NCBI GenBank assembly: GCA_030248295.1
Contig: JASANH010001481.1
Span: 337,715 to 401,714, forward strand
Direction: 5' to 3'
DNA from: Mesodorylaimus sp. YZB2_4
Lineage: Eukaryota; Nematoda; Enoplea; Dorylaimida; Dorylaimidae
Length of the DNA: 64,000 nt
Shown: piece by piece, positions 1-12,700 of the stretch
How positions within the stretch are numbered: position 1 is the first letter of the stretch
Layout: each line of letters opens with the position of its first letter
Notes under the pieces: model-generated
Database searches by the model: none
Told to the model about the DNA's origin: nothing
Seen by the model: only the letters and a program-made list of their open reading frames with translations
Made by a program: the position numbers and the translations under genes

Positions 1-142
1 TTTTTTCGAATCCATAATTTTTGGGGGGGGGTGATTTGTGTGGAACACATCCCTTGATCCAGACCATAGACCGTTTGCCTCACACCTTGGTCAGTCGATG
101 CTGGTGTAAGGGATCAGAAAAAGATAATCGATTTGGTTTTAG

Positions 143-3100
143 CGATGGAGGTGAAGCTATGCAAAGAGCCAATGAAGAAGCCTCGTCGAAAGACAGGCGA
201 TCGTCGAGTAAAAAGAAAGGGAAAAGGCGAAATAGGAGTCAATTGCGGTTAAAAGTTTTGAAAGTAGAACAATCGGATGCTGCGTCGCCGGTGAGTGAAA
301 TTTTTGAAGTTTATTTATAAAATGAAAGGAATAAATGTTTTTTGGTTTTAGTTAGTAAACTGTCAATTAGAGACGTTGAAGCAAAGTATCACTTTTCAAT
401 TCGCTATCGATAACGATAATCCGGAACAAATTGCGGACACTTTGGTAAGTCGGGTTGATGGGAGAAGAAGAAGAGAGAGGAATAAAGTCAATTGTTTTCA
501 GGTCAAAGCTGATTTGTTAGCTGAGCAACAAGCCGATGCGTGTATCGAACAATTGGAGAAAATCATTGAAATAATCAGAGAAGATCCAGAGAATACGGCC
601 GGATTGACGTTGACTGAAGCGGATCGAAGTCCATCGGTGGCTAGAAAATCCTCGTCCTTGTATTCGGGTGCATCGTCGAGTGAGAAAGATGTGAGTTGTT
701 GAATAAATTGAAAAAATGGCGGGAAATTGGATTTTTGAAATATTTTAGCGCGGATCTGCTCAAAGATTAGATCAAGGTGGACAGGATACGTTGACCGAGG
801 AGGATAAAGCAACGCCGCCGAGTAGCGCTGAACCGATCGTGCACAAACCGACGTTCCCGAATAGTTTGAGTATGCCCAGTTTTGGAGAAGGTGCGATACC
901 GAACGGGCCTACGATGGTTCACGATCGGCCGTCGGCAACAGTCGTCGACAAAGGCGTCAAAAAGGAATCGCCGAATGTAAATGAGCAGAAAAAACCAATG
1001 GAGACGACTGCGCAAGCAAAATCGGAAGCGCAGGCAAAGGTAAAAAAGAAATTTAAAAAAAAGTTATAAAGGTAATGAAAATTCGGTGTTTTTTTAGAAA
1101 GGACGATTTGTCGTGAGCAGTGTTCAAGCGCAAGCGACTAATCAAACAACCGAATCGGCGTCAGAACCAGTGACTTTAGTTCAAGCCGATGCGTCGAAGA
1201 TGGCGCAAGCGGCTACGGCCGTCAGTTCGACACTGCCGAACGCGCCGATCGGTCGTGATCATAGTATTCACGATTTGGAACAGAAATTATTGGCGTTATC
1301 GCAAGAACGAACGTCGGGTAGTAACGCCGAGACGGATAACGTGGCGACGGTTGATGCTTTAATCGCAGCCGATTCGACGTCGTCCAAGCAACATCATATG
1401 GACGCATCGGCGGCGTTGATTGGTCAAGCGGCTACGATCGCGGCGGCTACGATGAGTACGGATCCGAGTCAATTGATGGGTGTGACATCGGCTATAAATA
1501 AGACACTGGCTCAAGTATCGTCGGATCGAGCGGCGACGAATACGAGCGGCGGAACGTCGTCGGCGCAAGCGACTTTGCATCGTGCGGAAGATTCGAGACC
1601 ACCCGTGGCCGATATTGGGGAATTGGCCAAAGAATTGGGCAAATTGATCGAACCGAGACGAGAATTGAGTGCGTCGGGTGTCGGGTATACGGCGAGCGAC
1701 GGCCAAGCGACTACTGGCATTTTGTCAGCGGCGTCAGCGCCCTCGGTTTGCAATCCGGACGAACTGCAACAAGCGATGGCCATGTCGGATTCGGAAAAGA
1801 GTTCTGTTGGAACGAACACGTCGCCACCAGCCACATCGCACATGGCTATGGCGTTGGTAAGTGGATCGGTGGTTGTTTTTATGGGTTGTAAGCATCGTGG
1901 TGGTGTACTCCTACTTTCGATTGTTTTTGATGTTGTCTTTTTTCCAAGTTTTTCTAATTTAGAAATTCTTTCGCAAGTTTTATTCAGAATTTTCAGTTGA
2001 AAATCATGCGCAGTTTAATTTGATTCTTCATCCCCTTTAGTTAATTTGGTTCAGTTGCCTGTGACTGGTTGTTTGTTTCGTTAGGAAACGCAACAGCAAC
2101 CGAGCAAAGTCTTATTCGAATCTGGTCCTCCTTGGGACAGCGTCGATGAAGCGCCGACGTTGTTGTCCCCGAGCTCGTCGACTGTGACCCATTCGCAAAG
2201 TGTGGCCGCCTTGTGCTCTCTTGGTGAAAGCGGTATGGCCACTCCGGCGGATACGGAAGAAAGGTGTCGATCGCCGCGTGCTCGGAGTCCGCTCGTTCGT
2301 CGACACACAGCAGTGGAAACCTTGGAATCGTTGGAGACCGCCTTGGAGTCCACGTTTCACGCGCGTCGACCAGGCTTGGCTGCCGCGACCAATTCGATGA
2401 ATGAACGTACGCCGATAACTTCCGGTTCGGAAAACGTTTTCCCATCGCCCGATGTTATGGAGATTGGAGAATCGACGGCGCCAACGCAAGCGACGACTTT
2501 ACCTGCCAAATTGCAAAGAACGTTCAGAGATGTGGCTGTGCAAGATGTGACGTTGGAATCACTGCCAGTATTGAAGAAATATTCCATGGATAGTTCGACG
2601 CAAACGTTGGATTCAATAGACTATTTGGAACCGTTTAGTTTGCAGTTTAATGCACGCGAACGTAAATGGTCGACTGTGTCGGAGCGAGCGCCAACGTGCG
2701 TGCGTTGCGCGTCTGAACAGCGAGAGGAATATATGGCCAAACCGTGCTCGGTACCATCGCAATTGAATAAAGTATGCACGAATGAGCTTAATGCTGAACG
2801 AGTACCGGTTAATGCAGCCTCTGGTGTCCCTTGTGTGCACGGCACCTGTTTGCCGCATGTAAGTAATTAGTAACGTTTCGGTTCTCATTATGGTTTTTCT
2901 GCTTTATAATAACTGTTGTGGATGAAATTTTGAGTTTTCTGGGCATGGATTTGAGGGAAAGAGGAGAAAACAGATTTGGTTTGTATTTAGGTTCAAGAAG
3001 CTGATTTGGAGATCGATGAAAATGATGACGAGTACGAGATGCTGGTGCAAAAGTAAGGAATTTCAAATGTACTTGTTAAATTAGGGAAAAGGAGGAAAAA

Positions 3101-4187
3101 ATGATTTCTGTCTAGGCATCGAATGGAATTGGAACATTTGCGAGCAAGGCAATTACAAGAGTTGGAAATTTTCAAACAACGTTCGAGACAATCGAGATCG
3201 CTGAGTCGTTTGAGTGATGTGAAAGCGGCCGCTATTCATAGGGCGGCCATTGGAGCTCCGTTGGCGAATATAAACGGTATTCCGCCAGTTAGCGCGGCGA
3301 CTCAAAGCGATTTTCGACCTGTGATGAGCGGGAATAATGGATTCGTTCCGGCGACTACGACGTCGCTTCCAGAAACGCCATCACCGATCGCCGGTTGTGC
3401 GGACGATGGTGGTATTGTGCTACAATTTCCTTTACAATTGCCAAAGGCGCAGCAGCATCGTGGTGGTGGCGGAACGACAACGACGGGTTCGCAACATACG
3501 AGTATGGGTATGACGACGACGACGACGGTGAATGGCAAGCTCGGACATTCGACAACGCAACAACCTCCTCATTCGGCATCGGCCGCGGCGGCGACGAATG
3601 GAATCGGCGCTCCGATGATCTCGGACACGGTTGGGTCGATATCGGTGGATGAGAGTTTGATGTCGAACGCGAGCACGGGTGCGGCCATTGTTCGTCCGAA
3701 GACAATCAATGATTATTTATGGAAAATGGCCGACGATTTGACGAAACCGAATAGTTTGCCATCGCGAACGGCCACCAAAGCGCCCACTTTGAACGAATTG
3801 AGGCAAAAACAAGTTATGGATTCCATGATTAGTAGCGCTAGTGGAAATGTTAGAAACGCATCGCCGGCGCCGTTCGGTCATCAAACAACGCAAGCGACGG
3901 GAACGCAATCGTTTTTGCCTGGCTCGTCATCGACGTCGTCGTTCGGGAATTCGCAAGCCAGCGTTCCTGGTCAATGTCAACAACAGCAACAGCAAGTCGG
4001 AGCGCCGACGGGCGCAACGACGACGTCGCCAAAAGCGGAGAGAAAATTCAGTTTACCAGATGGAGGCTCTTTGAATGCTTTGGTGGATAATGGGATAACA
4101 TTCCAAGCAACGCCTTCGACAAGTTCGCAAACACAAACGCGCCATCATAATATGGCCGGGCCGTCGATTTCGCAACCACCTTTTTGA
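143..4187 (+). CDS. wnk-1: WNK (with-no-lysine) kinase, C-terminal half; partial gene
   Basis: Eight exons read in one frame: 143-290, 352-444, 502-690, 749-1039, 1098-1856, 2085-2858, 2991-3052 and 3116-4187 (TGA); introns are 57-228 bp. WNK kinases are cytosolic Ser/Thr kinases that activate SPAK/OSR1 and control ion transport. The kinase domain is upstream of the window. What is visible is the conserved post-kinase region: a basic stretch, then the CCT/PF2-like fold spanning exons 1-3 (LRLKVLKV, LVNCQLET, SITFQFAIDNDNPEQIAD, ACIEQLEKIIEIIRED). A GRFVV motif opens exon 5 and resembles the GRFxV motifs that bind CCT domains. A late coiled coil (KHRMELEHLRARQLQELE) follows in exons 7-8. The remainder is a long Ser/Thr/Ala/Gln-rich low-complexity tail, usual for WNKs. 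Identification rests on the CCT-like block plus the coiled coil; the first exon's 5' border is inferred from a TTTTAG acceptor. Confidence 0.82.
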
Positions 4188-5456
4188 TGCAAGGGTAGAC
4201 GATTGAGATATTTTATTGATTGGACGAGGTTTCTTTTTCAATTTAAGCAAGCTCATAAGATCGGGTTGTTTTTCAATTAAAATTCTTTGATTTATTCGAC
4301 TAAAAACATGGAAATAAGTCTTTTGTAACAGATTAGAATATTTGGGGTTTTGGGGGAAAAAACTACTTTCATTATCCAAAGCCTCGTCCAGCTCAAAAAT
4401 TGATGAATCTCCGAGTTTTTTTGTTTGGTTTACAATCCAGCTTGTTTCTTTTGAGCAGCTGATGAGCGTGTATGATGGAAAATTATTAGCGTCCAACGCA
4501 GAGAAGCTAATTGAAAGAGTGAGTGTGTTTGATTATTATGACTAATTGGAATGTGGGCATGGTGAATGCATTTTGTAAGTTGGCCATTTCGTGTGAGGAA
4601 TGTATTGACCTATGCTAATTTACTGGTCGTGGCGTTTTTCAATGTTTTGTGTGTGCGAAGTGAATTTGCTGCTTCCGATAAGCTGGTCGTAGGATGTGTT
4701 TGTGTGTGCACTATCCGCCACGTGCCTTGTACTTTGTTCTGAGTTCGGTGTCGTAGCGTCGACCGTCCTACTCGTCGGGATTGTATAGGATGCTCCTACG
4801 GTTAGCTGTTCTTTTAATAGGCTTACAATGAGAACATGGTATGCGTTGTGGCGGAGGATATTCGGTATTTGCCATATTTGGTGTTAGTCTGAATTAGGGC
4901 CTATTTGATCGATTTTCGGGGTGAGTGATGGAGAAAAGTAGTGATTTTGTGCAAATCTATTATTTATGTGGCTTTTTTGAGCTTTTTTTCAGCTAGTATT
5001 GAAAATAATTGCAATGAAAATGTAACTTGTGCTGGGTGAAACAGTTTTGGGCGATTATGGTTTTTCTTTTATAAACTACTTTTTTCTAATTGTATATTGC
5101 AAAAAAATTTGGGCTTTTTTCATTTGGACTTGTTTTTTTTCAGTTCATGACCAGCCGCTTTCCCTTTTTTGGTTAACTTTTGTGGATAAACCCAGTTTAG
5201 GTAATAATTTTTGTGATTTGGCGAAAGTACCAAGTGCTGGCCAAGTGCGAACAGTACGGCGGAATAAATGCGTTGTTTCGATTGCATAGTTTGCTGGTCG
5301 AGGGCGTTCAGTCGCCTGTCTACTTGGATATTGCGGGGGGGGGGGGGTTTGTGTACCCCAGGGGAATTACTTATTCGAGGCTATGCCAAATAAGCGATGA
5401 TTTTGTTCTCAAAACTCACTAAATAAGCAAAGTTGACTTCCCTCTGCTTTGTCTGG
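4188..5456. other. Spacer after WNK with two orphan exon-like segments
   Basis: No complete gene is seen. One 60-nt segment, 4459-4518, has a good acceptor (TTTTGAGCAG), a GTGAGT donor and a clean frame reading LMSVYDGKLLASNAEKLIER. A second, about 5229-5330, reads YQVLAKCEQYGGINALFRLH and onward in frame into a run of G at 5335-5347. Both look more like protein-coding sequence than their surroundings, but I could not join them to a gene or a family; the first faintly recalls the start of a RasGEF N-terminal domain. The remainder is AT-rich. Confidence 0.3.
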
Positions 5457-5862
5457 GGCCTAATTATAATCTGTCGTCCGACATGTGCGTGTGCGCCAAA
5501 TTCGCGGAGTTGCCGCTCTGAAGCGATTTTTCTAGAAATTTTTAGCAAGAAGCAAATTTGATGTCAGCGACAATTTCACAGGGAAAAATGTGCTCTATCG
5601 ACTGGTTTTCTTTGTTTTGTTTTAACTGCTTGTACAACAAAGGTTTTCCATTTTAATCGCAAAAAATTCAAGAAAATCTTTCAAACTGAAAAACTGAAAA
5701 CAGAAATGCAAGCCTCGAAATCACATCTGCTTGATGAAGCACATTTTTCTCTGCGTAATTGTCGCTGACATCAACTTGGGTTATCGCTAAAAATTTCGAG
5801 AAAAATTGCCCAAAAGCGGCGAAGGCGCAAAAACTCGTTTCGACAGGCGCATGATTAGGCCC
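5457..5862. mobile_element. Foldback/MITE-like element, copy 1
   Basis: A unit of about 405 bp bounded by inverted ends (GGCCTAATTATAATC at the left, GATTAGGCCCT at the right). The arms are complementary over long stretches: GTCAGCGACAATTTCACAGG on the left is answered by AATTGTCGCTGAC on the right, and GCGATTTTTCTAGAAATTTT by AAAAATTTCGAGAAAAATTG. There is no coding capacity. This structure is that of a non-autonomous inverted-repeat DNA element. Confidence 0.65.
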
Positions 5863-5951
5863 TATAAAACGTCATGTCAGCGGATGTCATGTACTCGCAG
5901 TGCATGCTGTAGGTAGGTGCCCCTGGGAAACTATTTGAGGGATAAAGTAAT

Positions 5952-6398
5952 GGCCTGATTATAGTCAGTCGCTCCCCTGATCGTACACAGCGGCGTGTGC
6001 GCCAAATTTGCGGAGTTGCCGCTTTCGGGCGATTTTTCTCGAATGTTTAAGCGATAACCAAATTTGATGTCAGCGACAATTTTACAGGGAAAAATGTGCT
6101 CTATCGACTGGTTTTCTTTGTTTTGTTTTTACTGCTTTTTTAATGCTTATACAACAAAGTTTTCCCATTTTAATCTCAAAAAATTCAAGAAAATCTTTCA
6201 TGAATAAAAACTGAAAACAGAAATGCAAGCATCGAAATTACATCTGCTTGATGAAGCACACTTTTCTCTGCAAAATTGTCGCTGACATCAACTTGGGTTA
6301 TCGCTGAAAATTTTGAGAAAAAAGCCCTAAGGCGGCACTCCGCGAATTTTGCCCCACATGTGTCTGCTGCACGCAGGGGGACCGACTATAATTAAGCC
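5952..6398. mobile_element. Foldback/MITE-like element, copy 2
   Basis: A second copy of the 5457-5862 element in direct orientation only 90 bp downstream. It has the same internal landmarks (GTGCGCCAAATTTGCGGAG, TGATGTCAGCGACAATTTTA, GTGCTCTATCGACTGG) and the same inverted-arm organisation, ending GACTATAATTAAGCCCT. The copies differ by many substitutions and small indels, so the insertions or the duplication are not recent. Confidence 0.65.
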
Positions 6399-6773
6399 CT
6401 ACCGCATTCACGGTAGATGGCGAGTGGAGGCACTTGTATGGGGGGGGGGGGGCTCACAACCGAAAACAATATGATCCACAGTGTGTGCAGGCCGTGGCGA
6501 GTGGAATAGGAATTGATCTCCCCTGGCTGGGAAACATCAATCCCTGGGGTATCATCAGCCCCAGATGTACTGAAATAGACTTGCACTTTCTGCGCCCTCT
6601 CGCGTGTACTCCAATCAGAGGAGTGTCACACAAAGGGAAGCCAATTCCTGTCCCTAGTATGGATTGCACCATAGTGTTCGCCGAGGTGTTTCCTGGGTGC
6701 CGTGTGTGCCAAGAATGGCTGGCTGAGTGAGCGTGTGTATTATCTCCGACAGCATTTTAGGTGCCCCGTGGCC
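6399..6773 (+). promoter_or_regulatory. BBS2 upstream region with acceptor 13 nt before the start codon
   Basis: There is a poly-G tract at about 6440-6452, then a stretch resembling a dispersed repeat also seen near 32090-32230 and 13600-13700. Just before BBS2 a polypyrimidine-poor but clear acceptor (AGCATTTTAG, ending 6760) leaves a 13-nt leader before the ATG at 6774. In nematodes that arrangement is typical of spliced-leader trans-splicing; a conventional upstream 5' UTR exon is the alternative. No TATA box was recognised. Confidence 0.4.
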
Positions 6774-9700
6774 ATGAGCCTGCAACCGTCTTTCACTCTG
6801 AAGCTCAACCACAAGATTTTGCCCAAAACAGTAGCTGTGGGCAATTTCGATGGAAATCGGTACTCGTTGGCTGCCGCTGCTTCAAATGGAAAGGTAAGGT
6901 TTTTGTTGGGGCCCGCTTCATGATTAGTGCCATTTCAGGAGCGATCCTCACTTAGCATCAAACTGATAGAGGTGGTGATTTTGAGGAACAGGACGAGCGC
7001 ACCCAAATTGATGGCGTAATGAAATGTGCTGAGAGAATGCAATTTTCCGCCATTTTTAAATTTGAATTTTTGTGAAAAAATGACCTTTCTGCTTCCGTAG
7101 ATTTAAAAAATAGGCTTTCCGTTCTTACACAAAATGCATCCTGTAATGGCAGTTTCCATTTTCTCTGAATGCATTATCTGGGGGGTGCATACTCTTGGGA
7201 CTTTGTTCTCCTGTGTCCATTAATGTCATTTTTCCGTAGCCAAGCACCATACAGCGCACTCGAGGGCTAAGGAATAAATTAATCGCCACTCATCTTTGGC
7301 CTAAGCGGGAGTCGAACTCAGCGAGAGAGGCAGGTGCCTTAACCCGCTAGGCCACAAACCGGTGCATGCTCGGCAGTGTACTGCGATAGAGAAAGTTAGA
7401 ACCCTGAAGAGTAGTACATATCAAAAACCCTAGATAAAAACCTTTAACCTTGAGTGGGATTCGAATCCGCGGCTCTAGGATTATCAGTGGAGCGCGCTAA
7501 CCAGCTATACCACCAAAAACATCTACCGATTTGGTTGGCATAGCTGCATGGAAATCCGCCAGACTTTGATCCCCAGCTGAAAGAAGACACAGTGAACCAC
7601 TGTTCTTGCAGGTCTGATGAGACATGGGATGGGAGTAACCATCGAGACTGACATCAGACAATGCTCTCTATGGCCAGCTGGGGTCCTCGCAAGCAGCCCT
7701 TTAGCTGCAGGAAAAGGGTCACAAATCGATCCTCCTTTTTTTGAACTGCAAAATACATTTTGATCAGTGGTCAATCGCGATCAAATGAATGTGAATACAT
7801 TTCCTAGATCCTCCTGCACACGCCTCAAGGAAGGTCGGTGGAAGGCGGGCGTCTACTTCGATCGGACGACAGCGATATCAGTCTGCTCAATATCAACCAA
7901 TCGGTGCGGGCACTGGCGGTTGGACGATTGAATCCGATGGTGGATCGCGATGTCATCCTGGTCGGCACTCCAACACACGTGCTGGCCTTCGATGTGGACA
8001 GTAACTCGGATTTGTTCTACAAGGAGGTACGCTGTAGGTGCTCTGACTGAAATGGAAATGAAAAATAATATTTGCAATGACAATTTTCTCGCCATTTTCA
8101 AAGTTGATTTTGAAACTCACTCCGGCATCTTGCACAATAAGCGTGCGATAACGTCGCGCGCACAGGCTCACTTAGGGACATTTCATCCATGTATATCTGT
8201 CATAAGCGGCTAACAGCGGGAAATTCAAATTTTGCGTTGTATCCCGTGAACCGGTTTATGCTAGAGTGTAGAATCTATAGGTCACATAGTGCTGCGCGTG
8301 GTCCCAGGAGAGGGTGTACCACGCTGTTGGGCGCCTGAGGGGTCGCTGTTAGCCTGCAGCACAGTATTGGACTAAGAACATTGCAGGTACCGGACGGTGT
8401 CAATTGCTTCGCTGTTGGTCGAATGAGCGGCATCGAGGCCGTGTTGGCAGTGTGCGGTGGCAATTGCGCCTTGCAAGGCTTCGACTGGCAAGGAAACGAT
8501 GCTTTCTGGACAGTGACCGGCGATAATGTTTCGTCGCTGTGCTTTTGCGATTTTGATAGCGATGGGCAAATGGAGGTGAGAAAATGAGCGCAGTCGATTT
8601 TTGCTGAGAGGTCTATTCAAAATTGCTACGAGGCTGGAAAAATGGGAAGAGTTAGGGAATCTGAGAAAGTCCTAAAAAATCTGGAAAAATGGGATTTCGG
8701 AGCCAAAATCTGAAAAAACTGAAAAATGGCATCTGAAGAATTTGAATCATCCGCCTTTTCTGAGGATATACGATCTGGAAAAGTAGGATTTCAATCAGAT
8801 CGATCACATTCTGCAAAATCGTTCGACCAAGGAAGGACGATCATGCTGTAAATCAGTTGAATTTGATGCCACAGCGGGGAAAAATTGAATTTTTGTGTGG
8901 AAGCCTGGGGAAATCAGTCCCGCTTCTTAAATAAATCCTGATTGCGCAGTTTTTTATTCTGAAAAGTTGAAGAAAACTGGGTGGTAAAAACATTTTCACG
9001 CCAGGGATGTATAGTGTGGCCATCACAGACAGTCTGCCTTAATATATATTTTGATTTCAGCTGATCGTGGGTTCGGACGATTTCGATATTCGCGTGTTCA
9101 AAGGGGACGAAATTATTGCTGAAATGACTGAAACTGATGTAAATTAGGTTGGTTATCGATTGATCACGTGACTGATTAGATTGTCATATCTAGGCTGTGA
9201 CCAATTTGTATCCCATTTCGACCAATCGGTTCGCCTATTCCTTATCTAATGGCACATTGGGCGTGTATGAAGGCACAAATCGATTGTGGAGAATCAAGGT
9301 GATTACGATTGAAGGGGTCGATATCGATTGATCAGCTTACTGATCGATTGTGGGATCACTAGACTGATCAATTGACTATTTGATAAGCAGACTGATCGAT
9401 CGATTGTGTGATCACTAGATTGATCAATCGAGTTTTGATAAGCAGACTGATCGATCGATTGTGTGATCACTGATTTATCAATCGCGTTTTTGAAAAGCAG
9501 ACTAATCGATCGATTGTGTGATCACTAGATTGATCAATCGAGTTTTTGATGAGCAGACTAATCGATCGATTGTGTGATCACTGATTGATCAATCGAGTTT
9601 TTGATAAGCAGACTGATCGATCGATTGTGTGATCACTGATTGATCAATCGAGTTTTTGATAAGCAGACTGATCGATCGATTGTGTGATCACTAGATTGAT

Positions 9701-12700
9701 CATTCGAGTTTTTGATAAGCAGACTAATCGATCGACTGTGTGATTACTGGACCAATCGATCGATTTAGACTGAGTAAGAGTCACAAGACGGGTTCAGGAT
9801 CTTTCTGCTGACATACTGATCGATCGATTGTGGTATCACCAGACTGATCGAGCTGTCCTGTAAAATTGTCAAACCAAGTACTTTGACCATTTTAGTCAAA
9901 AAACCACGTCATGTCGCTGATTATGTACGATATTGAAGGTGACGGCGACCCGAAACTGGTCACTGGATGGAGTAATGGAAAAGTATGTTTTCATGCACAT
10001 TTTGTTGTATAGTTTCAAAATCTGGCGCATTTTCGTTTTAGGTTGACTTTCGATCGGCTATGTTGGGCGAAGTGATCATGAAGGAAACTTATTCTTCGAC
10101 CATTGCTGGCTTGGTGGCAGCCGATTATCGAATGGAGGGTCGATACGAATTGATCTGTTGCGCGACTGATGGCGAGGGTAAGATCAGATGTTCATGCTTC
10201 CTTAGCTGCAACTGACTTTTACCCTGGGGCCAAGTCATGTGCTTGCTCTGGTTGAAGAATACATGCAATTCAGTCAGCTCAGTCGTAGGCTGAGCTAGTA
10301 ATGGCTACTGCACATGGCTCACCATATGACTCGTGTAGTGAAGCCATGCTATACACGTATAGGAGACTTGAAAAAAGTAGTAAAATTGAGTTTCAGGCTG
10401 AGGTTTCAGACTGCTTGTGAATGGTGGCTGAATGATAATTTTTTACTTCAGTTCGTGGTTACTTGCCACCGAATGCGGGCGGAGTGGTGAAACCGATCGA
10501 TGCTACTCAAGAGATTTTGAGAGATTTGAGTATGAAGAAGCAGGTGAGATTTGTTCTTTTTTCAAAGTTATGGGACGAGGAACGGGTTTTTGTTTAGAAC
10601 TTGCTGTTGGAACTACGAAACTACGAGGAGAACTTGCGTGTGGCTGATATGGCAGCCCAGGCCATCAAAGTGGCCGAGGTACGTCCATTGTTGGCCGTAG
10701 GCTATGATTCGTGTGCTGACTGTATCGATTTGTAGAATGAGGATAGAGAATTCGTGCCGATCGATCCCATGATTTTGGAGAAGGAAAATATCGGTGCCAT
10801 ACCGGTAAGCATGGACTACTGTGCCATAACGGATTGTTCAGGGGAGAGTAAGAGTTGAACCCAGGCATGCGTCAGGGATGAGCATGCTAACCATTATTCC
10901 ATCAAGATTCTTGGCTCTGGAACACATCGACAAGTGCGAGTAGGCTTGATCACATGGCAGTATCCGAAACTTGAAATGGAGAAATAGCAATTGGATAGCA
11001 TCGCAAAAATTTGAGGATTGAGTGTAGATCGAACTCACGCTATTTCAGTATTCTTGAACTCCTTTTTCATGGAGCCAAAAATCGAGCTCAGCCTTAATCG
11101 TTTTAGGCCAACACTCAACTGCAGACGACGTTGTACGTGAACCCGGGATCAGAGCACGAGCAGGTACGTTTCGAGATTGCTCGCACAGACTGATAGTACT
11201 TTTAAATTTTCTCCTGTTTCAGCCGTGCGTGGAATTGTACGTGACATCGAGCAACGAGTCGCTCGTTCGCTTGGTCATGGTGTTTGCCGAGGGCATATTC
11301 CCAGGCGAGTCGTACGTGGTCCATCCACCACTCAAATCGGCCTCGAATAGCCTGAAAGTACAACTGCGATGCGAGAAGGACCTCGCTGTCGACTTGCACG
11401 TCAAGGCGTTGGTGGGATATCGGAAGAGGTAGGCTGGGGATTGCAAGATTGTCGTGCTGTGTGTGTGTGCAGAGAATAGCTTATGATATTGCCAAATGGG
11501 CATGAAGATGGGAGCGCTTGGTCGCCCTGCGTCCTTTTCGACCTACCTTGCCCATATCTGATCATCGAGCTGGGTCGGCTGTGACTGAAGGATATTTAGA
11601 GGAGGAGTCTAATCGACAAAACTACAGCGAGAATAGACAAGCTGATGATGCATGCACGCACCAGGCACTACGCACGAAGGATACAGTGATAAAAACTTTG
11701 CCCTAACCAGCCATAAAAGTGGTTTAGTGACTACTGAATCGAAGCTGGGGGGTGAGGGCTCGATTTTTCCCCAAGCGTCATATTCACTGTTCAGCTTCAG
11801 GATGGTATCTTTATCCTTACCGCTCTTGGAGACAGGGTTCATAGAAGACTGGAAAACCGGGAAAAGTTAGGGAATTCATGATGAGCCTGGAAAACCTGGG
11901 AAAATTTGGTAAAATGGGGATTTTGGAGCCGAATCAGGAAAAACTGAGAGGCTGCATTTTAAGGTTTCGAATTTCGAATCACCCGCCTTTTTTATGTGCT
12001 TGTTGATCATGCTGTAAGTCAGTAATTCAGTCGAAATTGATTTAGTGGTCGTGGGACTGTGTGAAAAATCAAATATTTGTCTGGAAAACCTGGAAAAACA
12101 GGGGAAATCCATTCCCGCTCCTTGTATGAATCTGTTCGTGCCTAACTTGGTTTTCCCTGTGACTGCATTTCTGGATCATTAGTTGATGACTCTTGTAAGA
12201 ATTCGCTGTGAAAAACACTGCCTTTTCTAGTGTCCAATATCACGTGTTCGAATTAAGTCGAACGTTACCGAAATTTTCAATGTACGCGTTGTGCAATGAG
12301 AACGCGCCGCAGCCGAATGGGTTCATCACGTTTAATGTGAACGAGAGGCCACAACGGGTGAAAGCAGTGTAAATTTGACTAGTTGCTGTGTCGATAAGGT
12401 TCTTTTTTTTTAAAGATCGCTTTGTGGATTAACGAGAACTTTCTTCTGCAAGAGGAGATAATGGTGAAGGACGGCAAGTTGGACGCTCGATTTTTTAGTC
12501 TTCGAGGGGCCGGCATGCTGTTCATTCAAGCCGAGGGGGCGTGCAAAGTGCACATTCGATGCGATGATATGGAACTGTGCGGAGATGTGTTGGAGGCCAT
12601 GGCCGAGTATTTGGGAATAACCGACTTGAATACCACCGCCGAATTCGCATCTGATATCGATCAGTTGATGGATTTGATGAATCAGGTGAGCAGGTCGAGG

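Noticed and set aside
7446..7521. Functional tRNA gene
   Set aside because: The A and B boxes fit, but the anticodon stem does not pair and the T-stem has mismatches; similar relics recur in other introns.
9330..9800. CRISPR-like array
   Set aside because: The units are contiguous tandem repeats without unique spacers, and the DNA is eukaryotic.
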